A DNA stretch of 64,000 bases from Plutella xylostella (lineage: Eukaryota > Arthropoda > Insecta > Lepidoptera > Plutellidae), in the NCBI RefSeq assembly GCF_932276165.1, contig NC_063983.1:1371501-1435500 (forward strand), read 5' to 3'. The notes under the pieces are model-generated. The model searched no databases and had not been told where the DNA came from. It saw only the letters and a list, made by a program, of their open reading frames with translations. The translations under genes and the position numbers were made by a program. Each line of letters begins with the position of its first letter. Position 1 is the first letter of the stretch. Below, piece after piece: positions 34,935-46,481 of the stretch.

Positions 34935-35194
34935 CATCATCATCATCATCATCAGCCAATAATCATCCGCTGCTGGACATAGGCCTCTCCCAAGGAGCGC
35001 CACAACACTCGGTCCTCGGCCTTCCTCATCCAACCACTACCCGCCACCCGCCTAAGGTCGTCGTCAGTCCAGCGGGCAGGAGGGCGTCCCACGCTGCGTT
35101 TGCCTGTTCGTGGTCTCCACTCGAGAACTCGTCTACCCCAACGGTTATCGGTTCTTCGGCAGATATGACCAGCTCACTGCCACTTCAGCTTGCA
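34935..35194 (-). mobile_element. 5'-truncated LINE 3' end present only in duplication copy 2
   Basis: A 260-base insertion flanked by the 10-base duplication TATTAGACAT (34925-34934 and 35195-35204). Copy 1 has a single TATAAGACAT at this site. The plus strand starts with a CAT repeat and then CTGCTGGACATAGGCCTCTC, the reverse complement of a widespread lepidopteran RTE-type 3' end with a GAT-type tail. The minus-strand remainder (CAGTGAGCTGGTCATATCTG and on) is the end of its coding/3' region. Confidence 0.85.
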
Positions 35195-36071
35195 TATTAG
35201 ACATAACCTAAAGTAATTTTATCAAAATATTTTAAAAATTATTTTGATAATAATGTCCTATTTTAGTAAACCACTTAAGGTGGTAATAACGTTAGCGCGA
35301 AATATGGCGTGTGTTTCCATGTCTAGTCACATTGTAATCGCAAGGTATGAAATATTTTACGTATACACGTTTAAATAATTTATACGTTACTCAGATAACG
35401 GGTTTTCGCCCCTTAATGTTATGTAAACATATTAAATTGAAGCGGTTGAATTTCCTGAAGTGTTTCAAAATATTATAACATGGACATACATTTTGCTGTA
35501 TTTGCATTGGTGCACAACCATTCATTCTGATGCTGTGAATCCTAAGACACTTAACATTTAACGATTTATAAATATTAAATACGACGATTTATTGAATACG
35601 ACTGAAAAAGTATCCGTATTGGAGTACGCAAACTAAAGATTCGCATTTACGAGAACGCATTTACAAAATTTTTTTAATTGTTTTTGTACATAAATAAACG
35701 TATTTACATATTTTTATTGTTTTTTGTACAAAAATAAACTTATTATTTTACTTGGAAAAATCATGAACGTGAACATGAACGTAACCAGTGGATAGAGTTA
35801 TTGAAACAGTTCGTAATACGGTTACAAAGCATTACTCATGGGTGTATTTAGGTACACTGTAGTATGTGGTATTTGAGAAGGACGGGTCGACATTAAGCTA
35901 TTTCTGTTCACAAACAAACGACAGTGCAATACTTGTGCCCGCGGCTTAGTCACACATCACTGCGAGGTTACTCTACCTTGAAAAAAACTTATGGGCGCTG
36001 TCTTCTATCCACCCATAACTAACATGATCGCAGTTGATACTGAGTTAATGCCCTTTGACAGTATTATACTT

Positions 36072-36272
36072 ATCCTAACTAATATTGTAAATTCGAAAGT
36101 AACTGTGTCTGTCTGTCTGTTACTCTTTCACGCCAAAACTACTGAACGGATTTGAATGAAATTTGGTATACAGATGGTCTAGACCCTGAGAAAGAACATA
36201 GGCTACTTTTTATCCCGGAATTCCCGCGGGAAAACTTTTTAAATAGAAGCGAAGCTCGCGGGAACAGCTAGT
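36072..36272 (+). mobile_element. Lep1-like non-autonomous Helitron (in copy 2)
   Basis: Same structure as 29081-29275 but keeps the GCGGGAACAGCTAGT terminus and a fuller TCTGTTACTCTTTCACGCC segment. Confidence 0.8.
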
Positions 36273-37077
36273 AATTTATAAGTGTATGTCGGTAAGTGTA
36301 TAGACATATCCATATGTATTTTTTTCTTTTAATCTTACTGAAAACAGTACGATATGTATGAACTAGGAAATCGTATTTTTTATTATACTTGGACACATGA
36401 AAGGGATAGATTAATTACATTAGATCGTATTAAGAAAAGAATACTGGCGTTAATTGACTTTCTGAAATATATTAATTACACTGCGATGCATTTATCTTGT
36501 CTCAAATGGACTAGTTCCTTAATTAAATGGTTTTTATTTTGTTATTGTCATCTATTTACCCTGAAACTTAAATTACTCGAAACGTTAGTTACCAATAAAC
36601 AAATCTAAAATGGCTCTTTCTGATTTGTTCTTAAATAATTAACGATAGCAACAATTTCAATTGCATTAGATAATTGATTTTGTCCCTAATGATTTGAAAA
36701 GCTATGATTGAAAATGAAAACTTTATCATAAACAAATCACGAGCTTTGAAAAAGAAAGACAATGGTTTTTACTCGAGTTTCATTATTAAATTCGTCTTTG
36801 ACATTTCACCAGCCCGGCGGTGGGAGAGGGGGGGTAGCTAATTAATTTGAGAAATTTTAATATAAAAACGGAAATTTTAACATAATTTTTTTAGGCAATG
36901 ATTGAACTTCCTAAAAAAACTTTTGTAACTTCTTTGGTATAGTTTCAGCAACGCTAAATCTGGACTCCTGGGTGCTACAAGAATACTGAACATTTCAGTA
37001 TTGTTTAAAAGATAAGATAACGATAAAAATAATTGATTGTTAAGCTGAAACAAAAAAGACCGCCATTTTTGCATAAT

Positions 37078-37140
37078 TATCATCATCAGCCAACAACACC
37101 TATTCTCTGGACATAGGCCTCTTCCAGGGGCTATGCAATT
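37078..37140 (-). mobile_element. LINE 3'-tail fragment (copy 2 counterpart)
   Basis: Matches 30066-30130: ATCATCATCAGCCAACAACA then TCTGGACATAGGCCTCTTCC. Confidence 0.6.
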
Positions 37141-37194
37141 AGAGCTAAGTAAGTCGTGCACGAAAATAATTGGCTATCGATCGAAAACACTCCA

Positions 37195-37422
37195 CAGGAG
37201 GGTCACTATAGAAATCTAAAAACGAACGAAGTTTTTACGCAATCATTTCGATTAATGCAACGAGATAGAGTCGTGTGGCAAACAGTAAATTAGTTTTTCC
37301 TAAGATTCGAAGCGCTACGCTCATCACGAATCTATCTCGCTGTATTGAGTGAGTCTAAGCCAACCGATTGCATGACAGCTCGAGTTCGTTCGTTCGTTCG
37401 ATTTCTGTAGTGACCCCCCAGG
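37195..37422. mobile_element. GTCACT-end MITE (family E), copy 2 allele
   Basis: Left CAGGAGGGTCACTATAGAAA, right TTTCTGTAGTGACCCCCC. It has intact inner arms (ACGAGATAGAGTCGTG / CACGAATCTATCTCGCTG), so it is longer and more palindromic than its copy-1 counterpart. Confidence 0.75.
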
Positions 37423-37430
37423 ACTGCGGG

Positions 37431-37576
37431 GCCTCAAAACAAGCGGCCATTTGCTAATTACTTCACCTGAATGCTGTTAGTTTTGCCTCCCCCTGTGAAT
37501 TATTCAGACGTCCCATTTTTCACCGCCGTACCTGTTTTGCAACATCCTGTGCAGTAATTCTAATGGACACCCTGTG
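37431..37576. other. Block identical to 30398-30543
   Basis: Same 146 bases as in copy 1. See that entry for the reasoning on possible constraint. Confidence 0.35.
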
Positions 37577-37696
37577 CACGTGGCCTTACACAATGTTCAT
37601 AAATATTTTAAGTGAGTTTATGTGGTTGGGTGAGGTTTGCGGTTTCGGGTGAACTGGTTTGTACAGTTTGGCGCAAAGATAAGTGACCTCTTTCAG

Positions 37697-37827
37697 CAGG
37701 GCTAGCACGGGGCGCATTTAAGACGTGACAAAAGTTTTGCATCGCGCTCACTCACATCGCGCAGCCTCAAGAGCGAGCGCGACGGAGAACTTTTGTCACG
37801 TCTTAATAGCGCCCCGTGCTACAGGGC
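37697..37827. mobile_element. GC-rich hairpin MITE present only in duplication copy 2
   Basis: TAGCACGGGGCGC and TTAAGACGTGACAAAAG on the left pair with CTTTTGTCACGTCTTAA and GCGCCCCGTGCTA on the right. CAGGGC occurs as a direct repeat at each edge. Copy 1 reads CTTTCAGGTTGCATTTTC straight through at 30658-30675. Confidence 0.85.
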
Positions 37828-38720
37828 CAGGTAGCATTTTCACTCTGAGAAGAATCAAGTTTCTTTGCCATTCGTAGAACAGCTGTCGGGTAGTTAACTG
37901 ATCAAATTTTACACCGAACGTCAGAAACATTTCTACAACATCTATGGAATCCAATTGGGTAGAAACTATGTATGAAATCTCTTACTTTTGTACACTAATT
38001 GCATTTCTTCACACGCGCAGCGCAAATTATCTGAGATTCCATCCGAAATTGCTTAGCTCGAAATAAATTATTCATGATTTATATCGTTCAACTACTGGAC
38101 GTAAGACATTCTAGCGATTCGGGCTATTTCAACAGTTGATCGAATTCTATGCTAGTGTCATGTTTCTGAGAAAGAAAACTGACTTTTATTCGGACATCCT
38201 CAAATAAATACATAAAATACGATAGAAATGGTAAGTATTTTATATTTTGTTGTCCTGTTACGTTATTTTATACTTAATTCTAGAAATCTTGTATTTATTA
38301 ACCAATTACTTATCTATACAATGTGTTATTTATCAAAAATACCTGATTATTTAGTAAAATATTTGGTATTGACTTATAGAATGTTAGTGTTGGGGTGCTC
38401 CGTAGATATCTAAAATGCTAATAATCATAAGTATAAAAAATAACAGAGCATAAGCTCAGTTACAAAATCAAAATGACTTTTCAATTTCCACATGTTCCCA
38501 AACTGACTATTTCAAGTTCGAAATTCAAATCCGGGGCTCTAATTCGCCGCGGCAGATCAAAGGCGCTGCGACGGACCAATTACAACGCCGGAGCCGTTTA
38601 GAAATAGTGTTGTGGTTAGCGTTAATTTGGGAAGTGGCAAAATAGTGATGGGCCTTTGTTAAAAAGGAAACGGGTTGTAAAATGTAAGAGAGTTCCATTG
38701 AAGTGGGGATACTAATCTAC

Positions 38721-39511
38721 TGTGGCGAGTTCTGAGTGAATTTCATGCAGTTCTCTTTATAATTTGTTGTGTCATCTCTTTAGACAAAATGCCGTCTCGT
38801 AATGTAGCAAGGCAAAAGGCTCAATCAACAGCAACAGTTATTAATGAGAATTGAGATTATATTATAATTATTATACATAATTATATGTATTTACTATACG
38901 TACTTATGTATCATTAAAGTTTATAACTTCCCTACCCTTCAATAATACCCACCCACCGCTGAAACGAAGCTTTAGTGAGTATCTTATGTTAGAAAGAAAT
39001 ATAAAAAACCTCATCTGTACTAGAAATACATCATTTTTGTAACTAAAGGGATATCACAAGTTACTTAAATCATAATTTAAAATCATCTACTTACTAGCTT
39101 TTTCATATAAATCAAACATATATTTATTTTTAAATCCCACGTTCCCTTCTAGTCAATAACCATTACAGTCACAATGCATCACCATGTATAACGCTAAGTA
39201 ATTATTGCACTCCCGGGACACACCCTGTATATTTTAAAATAGTAACAACTTGGGCACCCTTCTTTTTGAAATATATACTTACACTAGAACGCAGGCACAC
39301 GTCAAAGTAAATTAACGATCACTTAACACTTTCGGAAGAAAAAATATGGTTTTAAAATAGCTTGTGATTTATATGGAGATACTTTTTTATCATGATACCA
39401 AATTTTATGTCCTGTGATAATGTTATATTTTATTACAGTGATATCATGATACCAAATACAGTGTGATTTCACCATGAACCTACTAAAATGTCCTGGGGGT
39501 CTAGTACTTTG
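38721..39511. other. Non-coding stretch after the duplication
   Basis: A 21-codon frame at 38789 follows an acceptor-like CTCTTTAG but has no donor and no recognised similarity. The missing 3' half of the LINE at 31561-33420 is not here. Confidence 0.4.
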
Positions 39512-39680
39512 TACAGAGGTTTGATAGTTTGTCGAAAAATGAAAAAGTTTACGTTTTCTCGCATACTAAGTGGCGCCTCTAATGGAAACTATCATAAAAC
39601 TTTTGACAGATAATGTATCCAGATTACAGGAGAAAACGTACACTTTTTTCGTTTTCATAACTAGCAAAACCCGTAGGTAC
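39512..39680. mobile_element. MITE, GTTTTCTC/GAAAAC family (copy 2 of 3)
   Basis: AAAGTTTACGTTTTCTCGCA is mirrored by GGAGAAAACGTACACTTTT, with TTGACAGATAATGTATCCAG in the middle. Confidence 0.7.
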
Positions 39681-41000
39681 TTAAGGGGCTGAGGTAGCTT
39701 TACTTTCTTATTCAGTTTTTCTTCACAATTACGATTCAGTGACGCAAGCAATCGTCATTCCACGCGGATAGTTTTACTATCGCAACAGGATCGCGCGTCA
39801 ATCGTAACGTTATCGTAAATAGTAACATTATCGTTTTTCGATCGTTCGCGAATACGCAACACACCCTGACGTGTTGTTTTTTTACTTCCATCGAATTTCA
39901 ATTCTTTGTTGATGTAGCGTACATACATTGATCCTTTACATATTTGCGTAGTACTTTTCCGTGTTTTTCATGAATGACGTAAAGACTGAATAAAAGGTAC
40001 ATTGGGAAAGTGAAATAGCTTCCTTTTTTTTTCTTATTTAAACTATAGTATAATTATTATGTGGAATCGACCCTTTCGATCGATAAAACTTGAATTTTTT
40101 CCTCAATTAGCGGGTTCAATTTTCCGAGTCAGCAACTATTTGGCATCGCCGTAGTACACAAACCTATAAAAATAATAAAATAAAAATAGTATCAAATTAA
40201 TATTATTTAAATAAATATCTTGTAAACAACTTCACAAATATAAACCCCGTTATTAAATACCCTCTTACCAACCAAATAAACAAAACAAACATACCTATTT
40301 CCTAAAATATGGCACACCTTTTTAAAACGACTGGCTGTATCAACGCGTTCCCTTCGTTCCATTTGCATTAAAAGAAAAATATTCCTCCTTCCGGTAGCTG
40401 TCAGTGAAAAATGGCGGGGAAATGTGATTGACGTTTAGGGCGTGTTCGACAAGGGCACTGTCAAACTGAGATTTTCTCACAAAATTTAAATTTGGAAACT
40501 GACGAAGGTTTGCAAATATGAGGGGGGAGACACGCACAAAACTCGCTACATTTTTTATTTAATTAAAAAGTTGTTTTCGTTTATAAAATGTGATACACAC
40601 AATCTAGAATCTAGCCAAAACCAATTAATTGGGCCTTCAGTCAAAACTGTAATTGACTACTCAAATCTAGGACTTTTCTGAAGGCCCTAATCAAACCGTA
40701 GTTTATGAATTTTGATTGACTAACCCACATTGTTATATTATGCTGCCATGGCCATGGATTGCTAGAATATGTCGGTGGGAAGTACAATTAAAGTTTTCCT
40801 AGATAACATGACCCTTTCGGGGTCGTCGCGTGACGTCACTGACGTTGACGCAGGTCGCCGGCTTTCTTGCTCACTAGTTCTGATAGGGATTAAGATTTTT
40901 GCAGTTGTTGTGGAATAGTAGATCGCGAAGTCAAAACTAAATAACTTTATTAACGATTACTTCGTTCTTTAGTGTCAAATTCAATATATTTTGAATCCGA
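39681..41000. other. Non-coding stretch
   Basis: Local GC-richer patches at 39740-39860 and 40810-40870 only. No element or gene recognised. Confidence 0.35.
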
Positions 41001-41167
41001 GTTTTGGTTTGTTAGAGTGTCGGAAACTATAAAAGTTTACGTTTTCTCGCATCCAAAGTGGCGTCTCTAGCGGAAACTATCATGCAACTTTTGACAGATA
41101 ATGTATGCAGATGACAGAAGAAAACGTAAACTTTTATAGTTTTCAAAAATTGCAAAACCTGTACTAG
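41001..41167. mobile_element. MITE, GTTTTCTC/GAAAAC family (copy 3 of 3, best preserved)
   Basis: GAAACTATAAAAGTTTACGT then TTTCT pairs with AGAAAACGTAAACTTTTATA then GTTTTC. The end AAAACCTGTACTAGACGTACC matches the family's outer motif. Confidence 0.75.
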
Positions 41168-42017
41168 ACGTACCGAAAATGGTTGTCAGTTCGTGATAGG
41201 GGCCCTGATACTGAATAGAGTTGTTAGTTGTCGATAGAAATTAATTATATGACTGTATTATGGTACTTTTTAAAGCAATTAAATGTACTGACCATTCTGT
41301 GTCAAAAAACATAAATTTCGGGAATATAATTTATAAATCAAGCTTGTATTTTTTTTTTAATACTAGACAATGCCTAATTTTTCGTTTTGTCAGCTTCAAA
41401 TTAAAATTGTGTTGCTTTAGAATCAGCCCGAATATCTGCCCGAGAAAAAACCTCGCTGGTTTTTTATTAATTACAGGGCGTTTCTGTTTTTATTACAAAG
41501 GACGAAATTTTAACCTTCCTTAATTTCATTTCAAAAGGTGTCATTGTGAAAATTGAAATAAAGACAATTTATTATTCAGTAACGACAAACGAGCTCTTTC
41601 ACTTTGTAAAAAGATTTTTACCTTTTTAGATAGAATTGTAACATGTACATAATGTAATATTTACCTACTTACTATTAAATTATAACTTATGTTTATTTTT
41701 GTTAATTCATGAACTAAAAATAAGTCCCTATATTAAACTCAATTTATAAATGAGGCCTGACATATTTTACTCTGTCCTCTGACACTATACTATAACAAAA
41801 TTGCACTAGACCACAACACAGTTAAAACACAACCAAAATACAGTAAAAACATAACCAACTTACCGCAAATACAACCAAAAAGACATACCTACAGATAAAG
41901 CTCAGCTCAGATTTCTGTGGGCAAAAACCTTTGTCAATCACGACTACCGACTATTTCTCAACTTAGACGCTATAGCTAGCACGACTACACCGTCCACCCT
42001 TACAGTCCTCCACCAGC
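41168..42017. other. Non-coding AT-rich stretch
   Basis: The 87-codon frame at 41260-41523 is AT-driven with no recognisable domain. Nothing else. Confidence 0.4.
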
Positions 42018-42160
42018 CAGGAGGGTTTCTCCATACTGACGAAATACGAACGAACGAGAGCTGTCGTGCAACCGGCACGTTTAATACAACGAGACAAAGT
42101 CTTGGCTCGCTCAGCAGCGCTCCGAAACTTCATTTGAAGTCATATACAGTGACCCCCCAG
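42018..42160. mobile_element. GTCACT-end MITE (family E), internally deleted
   Basis: Left CAGGAGGGTTTCTCCATACT then CGAACGAACGAGAGCTGTCG, right ACAGTGACCCCCCAG. The right subterminal arm is missing. Confidence 0.6.
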
Positions 42161-42470
42161 TTCCATCTGTCACCACGCTCTTCCCTCCTCAACTTAGAGA
42201 CTATTTTAGTGTTACACCAGTTGTTATCGGGGGACAACCAAAATGAACGGAGCGTAGTAAATGAATGGATCACTGCGAGAGCGTTTAAACACTTTAAACT
42301 GAGGTTTTAACTAAACTAAGCGAAGAGATTTGCAGTGGAAGTGATGATGGTGTTGGGAACTGGTGGCGGGTACTACGTAATACGTATACCTTGTGTCACA
42401 TAATAAGTCCCCTGACAGGACCTTCTGTACAGGACTGTACTTTCTATTATATTCTATGGATAAAGCCTTA

Positions 42471-42623
42471 GCCCTAATTTTGCCATACTCGGTTAGATTA
42501 TAACCAGGGATTCGTTCATCAATTAATTATACGTCATCTACATATTAAATTCTTGACAGATGAGTCAAAAGTCAACAACTAGTCCCTGGTTAATGATCTA
42601 ACCGAGTATGGCGAAATCTGGGC
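42471..42623. mobile_element. MITE related to 26528-26686
   Basis: GCCCTAATTTTGCCATACTC then GGTTAGAT is mirrored by ATCTAACCGAGTATGGCGAA then ATCTGGGC. The core TCTTGACAGATGAGTCAAAA is shared with the copy-1 MITE. Confidence 0.75.
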
Positions 42624-43903
42624 TTTCTTTGTAGGTAATTTGTTAGCATTTTCTTATTTGTTTATGTTTGTTGCAGGTAATTTTCTAAACTCCAGGAAAT
42701 ATGCCCAAACAAAGTTTGTATGTAGGTATGCAATAAAGTTAATTTATTCTTCGGAATACGTTTCAGTACTGCTTTAAATTAAGTTTTTTTCCTCCAAATT
42801 TACCCTCATTTTTTATAAATAACAAACCGTTCTTGCGATTTCATTATACGGGATCACAGAGCGATAACTTATCAAGTAAGGCAACATCTGTGGGCCTCTT
42901 AAATTTTGATGTTCTAACTTACGTTAGTAGTTTAGGTCCCCCCCTCTATTCAAATTTGTTTCGAGCACAATTATTTTTAAATCCACCAATTTAAAGTTAG
43001 AACGAAATAGTGTTTTTAATTTTTGAGTTTTTTTACAACCAGCATGTGTCCAAAAAACTAATTCATTCCGAAATCCCGTTTTGAAATTAGAATGTCCCCG
43101 GGCCAACTGAGCTACGACTGAGGCCGCCCCATTTTAAATTGAGGGCGTCGACCTTTAAAATTGGCAAGATATTAATTTTAGTCTCCCGGTTTGCCTTTCC
43201 TAGCATTAATGACTACAAAGCTAGAAGGATCTCATTGAAATCACCAAGAACTTGATACTTTGCGCAAACAAAATAAATTATTCAGAACTCCAAGAATTAG
43301 TAGCGAAAGATTTAAATCCTTAGTTTCGAGAGCCATTCCGCCTGTCGATTTTGTAGAGGAATGTTTTATTAGTCCTGTTATTTTATTAAAAGTTATCTTT
43401 TAAGACCAAGATTGGTTTAACGCCTTAATGAAATGTACCGTCACGCAGTTTTGATGAGATAAGTTGAAAAGTTTGTGAAGTTTAAGTATTCATAGCATGT
43501 TCGTTTTGAAATTACATTTGGTTGCAGAGCCCATGATTTGCACACTGATTTTATTGACGTTTCTTAAACTCTTCAAAGGAAATTAAAAAAATACATATAT
43601 TGATAAAACACACAACATAGATTCTTATATTACATTTTTTTAGTTGACATAGTACGTACAATACGGCCTTACGCTACAAGCGATGTCTCTTAGGCACCCT
43701 TTGGGTGACTTATGATACGTAATAATTCATAAAGTTTTTTTTTTCTTTTGTATGTTCCAAAAATTATGTACAGAGTAGTAACGTAGGTATACAAAATACG
43801 AAAGTAGACGAGGTTCTTCTGTTGGAATGAATGGTCTAACAAATTACAGATTTATAATGTTGGATACCGATCCATCCTAAATAAGCGCTGGTTTAATTCC
43901 AGT

Positions 43904-43904
<1 letters not shown>
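42624..43904. other. Non-coding stretch
   Basis: A minus-strand A-box-like GTAGCTCAGTTGGCCCGGG at 43093-43120 may be half of a SINE head. No B-box follows at the right spacing. No gene recognised. Confidence 0.35.

Positions 43905-43935
<31 letters not shown>
43905..43935. repeat. CA microsatellite
   Basis: About fifteen uninterrupted CA units. Confidence 0.95.
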
Positions 43936-43937
<2 letters not shown>

Positions 43938-44550
43938 GCCGCTGAATAAACTCGTAAAAGAGCTGTAAAACGGAGCTACGCGAACCATTGCCTTCGGAAA
44001 AGCCTTCCATTTGCTGAATTCAGACGTTTTTAATAGTTTTTGGCTGCAAAATAACATTGTTAGGACAGTTCTGTGTTGTGTCCGTTACACTTCGACTGGT
44101 AATTTGGTTAAAATTAGTTTTTTTACGGAATCCTATTTGTGGTCTAAATTTATGACAATATGCCTATGCAACGGTTCTATGGCCGTGCTCAATATATGTA
44201 TTTATTTAATCCTTTATTGCACGAATCTATAAATGGTGGTATATAAAGGGTAAAGTACTTAGAAAACACTCCTCCTCTGAAATCACTCTATCTATTTGAT
44301 ATACACCGCATGTAAATCCGTTGGTTGTATAGTTTTAAAGATACAAAATGTCGAGGAAGGCGAATTTGCTTTATACTATGTGTACTTACCTATATACACT
44401 TGTCAATCTAACCACACGGCATTTTCACAAATCAAGGGAAGCGAAGCTCGCGGTTAATGACAAAATAAAACATCTCGCGATATCAGAAGCGGATCAAACA
44501 CACTTCGATTGTCAATTACTGTAATAAAAGCGTCGGTATCCCGATGCTCC
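43936..44550. other. Non-coding stretch
   Basis: Contains a short LINE-tail-like ATCCTTTATTGCACG at 44209-44223 (minus sense) and a GAAGCGAAGCTCGCGG scrap of Helitron 3' end near 44439. No gene. Confidence 0.35.
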
Positions 44551-45282
44551 CCTTTGGACCAGTGGTTCCCCAAGTATCTCGCGGAACCCAGGGGTTCCGT
44601 AAGAAGCCTTCAATGTTTCCCCAAAAAATATGACTTCTACAGTAACGAGATTTATTTATTTATTTCTTGGAAAACAAACAGCATGCTTAGTACATAAGGT
44701 TACTTATCAAATGTATACATATAAATATATACATAGGCCAGTAAAGTTTTCACAAACAATAATTTGGTACTTTCGTTGTTACAAGGAGAAAGCAATTAAT
44801 ACTTAATACATTTTAACATATTAATCGAACTTAAATATCTCAGTTTTTATTAATCTAATTAGTTGTAAGTTATTAATTTGTTTTATGTATTTAAATAATA
44901 TAATATATAATTTATATACTTGTATAAACATATATATAGTGTTTACGAATACATGCATAAATAATAATAATAATAATATATAGATACAGTAATTATCTAT
45001 TCTTGGACCAACAGACCGCCTGTCTCAGCTATTGCAACACCCAGTTAACTCGGGAGCTAGGCTGGCTGAGCCGAAATTAAGGGGATATGTACAAAGGTTT
45101 ACTCGAGAGAGCCACGTACAGGAACTTCGCTTCTTCTTAGAATATAATTGAATTCCCCAAAATTTCAAGAACACTGAAATGAAGCACTTGTAGCGAATAG
45201 GTGTGGTGTGGTGGACCCAAAAAAAATTGCGAACAAATAAGGTTTCCGTAGGAAAAAGTTTTTGGGAACCGCTGGTCTAAGG
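44551..45282. mobile_element. hAT-like MITE interrupted by a LINE tail
   Basis: CCTTTGGACCAGTGGTTCCC at the left and GGGAACCGCTGGTCTAAGG at the right are inverted. CAGNGGTTCCCAA-type ends are typical of hAT-derived elements. The left part (GGAACCCAGGGGTTCCG) also forms a small hairpin. The middle, from about 44650, is foreign sequence. Confidence 0.6.
44650..45105 (-). mobile_element. LINE 3' end nested in the hAT-like element
   Basis: TTTATTTATTTATTTCTTGG then AAAACAAACAGCATGCTTAG is the reverse complement of a LINE 3' UTR with an AAAT-type tail. An AT-rich body follows, then GC-richer sequence with GACCGCCTGTCTCAGC. Right border approximate. Confidence 0.5.
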
Positions 45283-46263
45283 ACGCAACATTTTGGAATA
45301 CTCTGCAGACATTCCCCTTTCTAACAACCGAAAATACATTAACGCGTGACCGATTCAAACGCTTTCAAACGTTTGGAAGCGAGGTTTGGAAATGTCCCCA
45401 GGCAGGTGAGGGAAACTCTGGGTTAAGGGGAAGCACATTTTTGTAGAGGTACTTATAAAAAAAAACATTCGGGGTGCCATCTTGTTAACTTGAGCAAAAA
45501 AAAGTATAGTGCACTTACCATAATTTCCTAAAATGTTGAACCATTAAAAAATTATGAATACTTTACAGTTTTGGTTATGTACTATTCTTCTTAAAGTAGA
45601 ATTTAAAGTAGAAATTAAATTTACTTAAAAAATTAAGACAACATTAGGTACGTATATTGCTGTAATTTTCAAATACCTACCTACTCACAAAAAATAAATA
45701 CCTATACTTACCTGCAGAATTATTATTCGTTCTCAAGTTAACTATGTATGTACCTATTCTGTTTTTTGTTTACAAATCTATATATCTAAGAAAAGTAAAC
45801 TTATTTTACAAATGCAGGCCATTCCTCAATCGTGCCACCTTAACAGCTAAAACCTTTTTATTAAACCCCTGGGGTTGTCCCCCGTTATTTAGGGTGCAGT
45901 GGGACGAGCGTCGCGGGGACAGTGGGATCAAACCTTTGTTTGAGGTGCCCGGACATTTTCGCAATACTTTTGGATTGTTTATAAATGTTTTAATTGTTAT
46001 TTTGTTGTTGTTTGTTTGTTTTTTTATCCCCGATAAATGGAATGTTTTGATAGTTTTAATATTCTCTAGGTACGTGGTACAACAAAGTATGTACCTACTA
46101 CCTACACAGGTTAAAGTGCTACTAGGCACAAAAACAAACATCAAATACAAATACAAATATCTTTATTCATAGCCAAAACATTGAAACAGTGTTGTAATAT
46201 CCCTAACCCCTACACTAGGATTCCCTGTGTCGTAGGGATTAGTCTCTATCGTCTTATGCTATA
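45283..46263. other. Non-coding stretch with one 142-codon frame
   Basis: The frame 45744-46172 encodes two hydrophobic segments (NTFGLFINVLIVILLLFVCF and NVLIVLIFSRYVV), but a 116-codon frame lies opposite. No family is recognised, and its end runs into a LINE-tail-like ATACAAATATCTTTATTC (about 46147, minus sense). I do not call a gene. Confidence 0.3.
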
Positions 46264-46267
46264 CAAT

Positions 46268-46463
46268 TGTAGTGTTGCGACATAGCAATATGCCTTTATT
46301 AGGTTGCACGTGTAATGTCCGTCACGTTATGCTTAGTCAGTAAGTTATACTTGTAGTACTTTTATTCAGTTTTTGGTTATTCAATAAACGACCACCAACA
46401 ATCAAGCATGTCTTTGACTTGACTTCTCGCCTTCCAACCTGATCACCAACACCACACACTTCA
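46268..46463 (+). repeat. 5' LTR of the gypsy-type element
   Basis: Begins TGTAGTG and ends CTTCA (TG...CA termini). An arthropod initiator-like TCAGT at 46337-46341 and an AATAAA signal at 46383-46388 fit transcription start and polyadenylation inside a short LTR. No clear TATA box. Identical to 52088-52283. Confidence 0.97.
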
Positions 46464-46481
46464 TGGCGACCCTGCAGTAAG
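46464..46481 (+). promoter_or_regulatory. Primer-binding site
   Basis: TGGCGACCCTGCAGTAAG directly abuts the 5' LTR. The TGG start complements the CCA end of a tRNA, and the TGGCGACC form is frequent in insect gypsy-type elements. The exact tRNA was not established. Confidence 0.8.

Larger units (their letters stand above)
33465..38720 (+). repeat. Copy 2 of the 5.2-kb direct duplication
   Basis: Starts at the same CTAGGTGCTATTCGCTACG as copy 1 and ends near 38720. Copy-2-only insertions are 34148-34332, 34935-35194 and 37697-37827. It lacks the three copy-1 insertions. The shared order of Helitron, LINE tail, family E MITE and unique block shows true co-linear homology. Confidence 0.9.

Noticed and set aside
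38789..38854. Small ATG frame (MPSRNVARQKAQSTATVINE) after CTCTTTAG
   Set aside because: Too short, no donor before the stop and no similarity recognised.
43080..43130. Minus-strand GTAGCTCAGTTGG, like a tRNA D-arm
   Set aside because: No B-box at the right distance and no acceptor stem; at most half a SINE head.
45744..46172. 142-codon frame with two hydrophobic segments
   Set aside because: No recognised family, a comparable open frame on the opposite strand, and its end runs into a LINE tail. The patch between 45820 and 45960 looks repeat-like.
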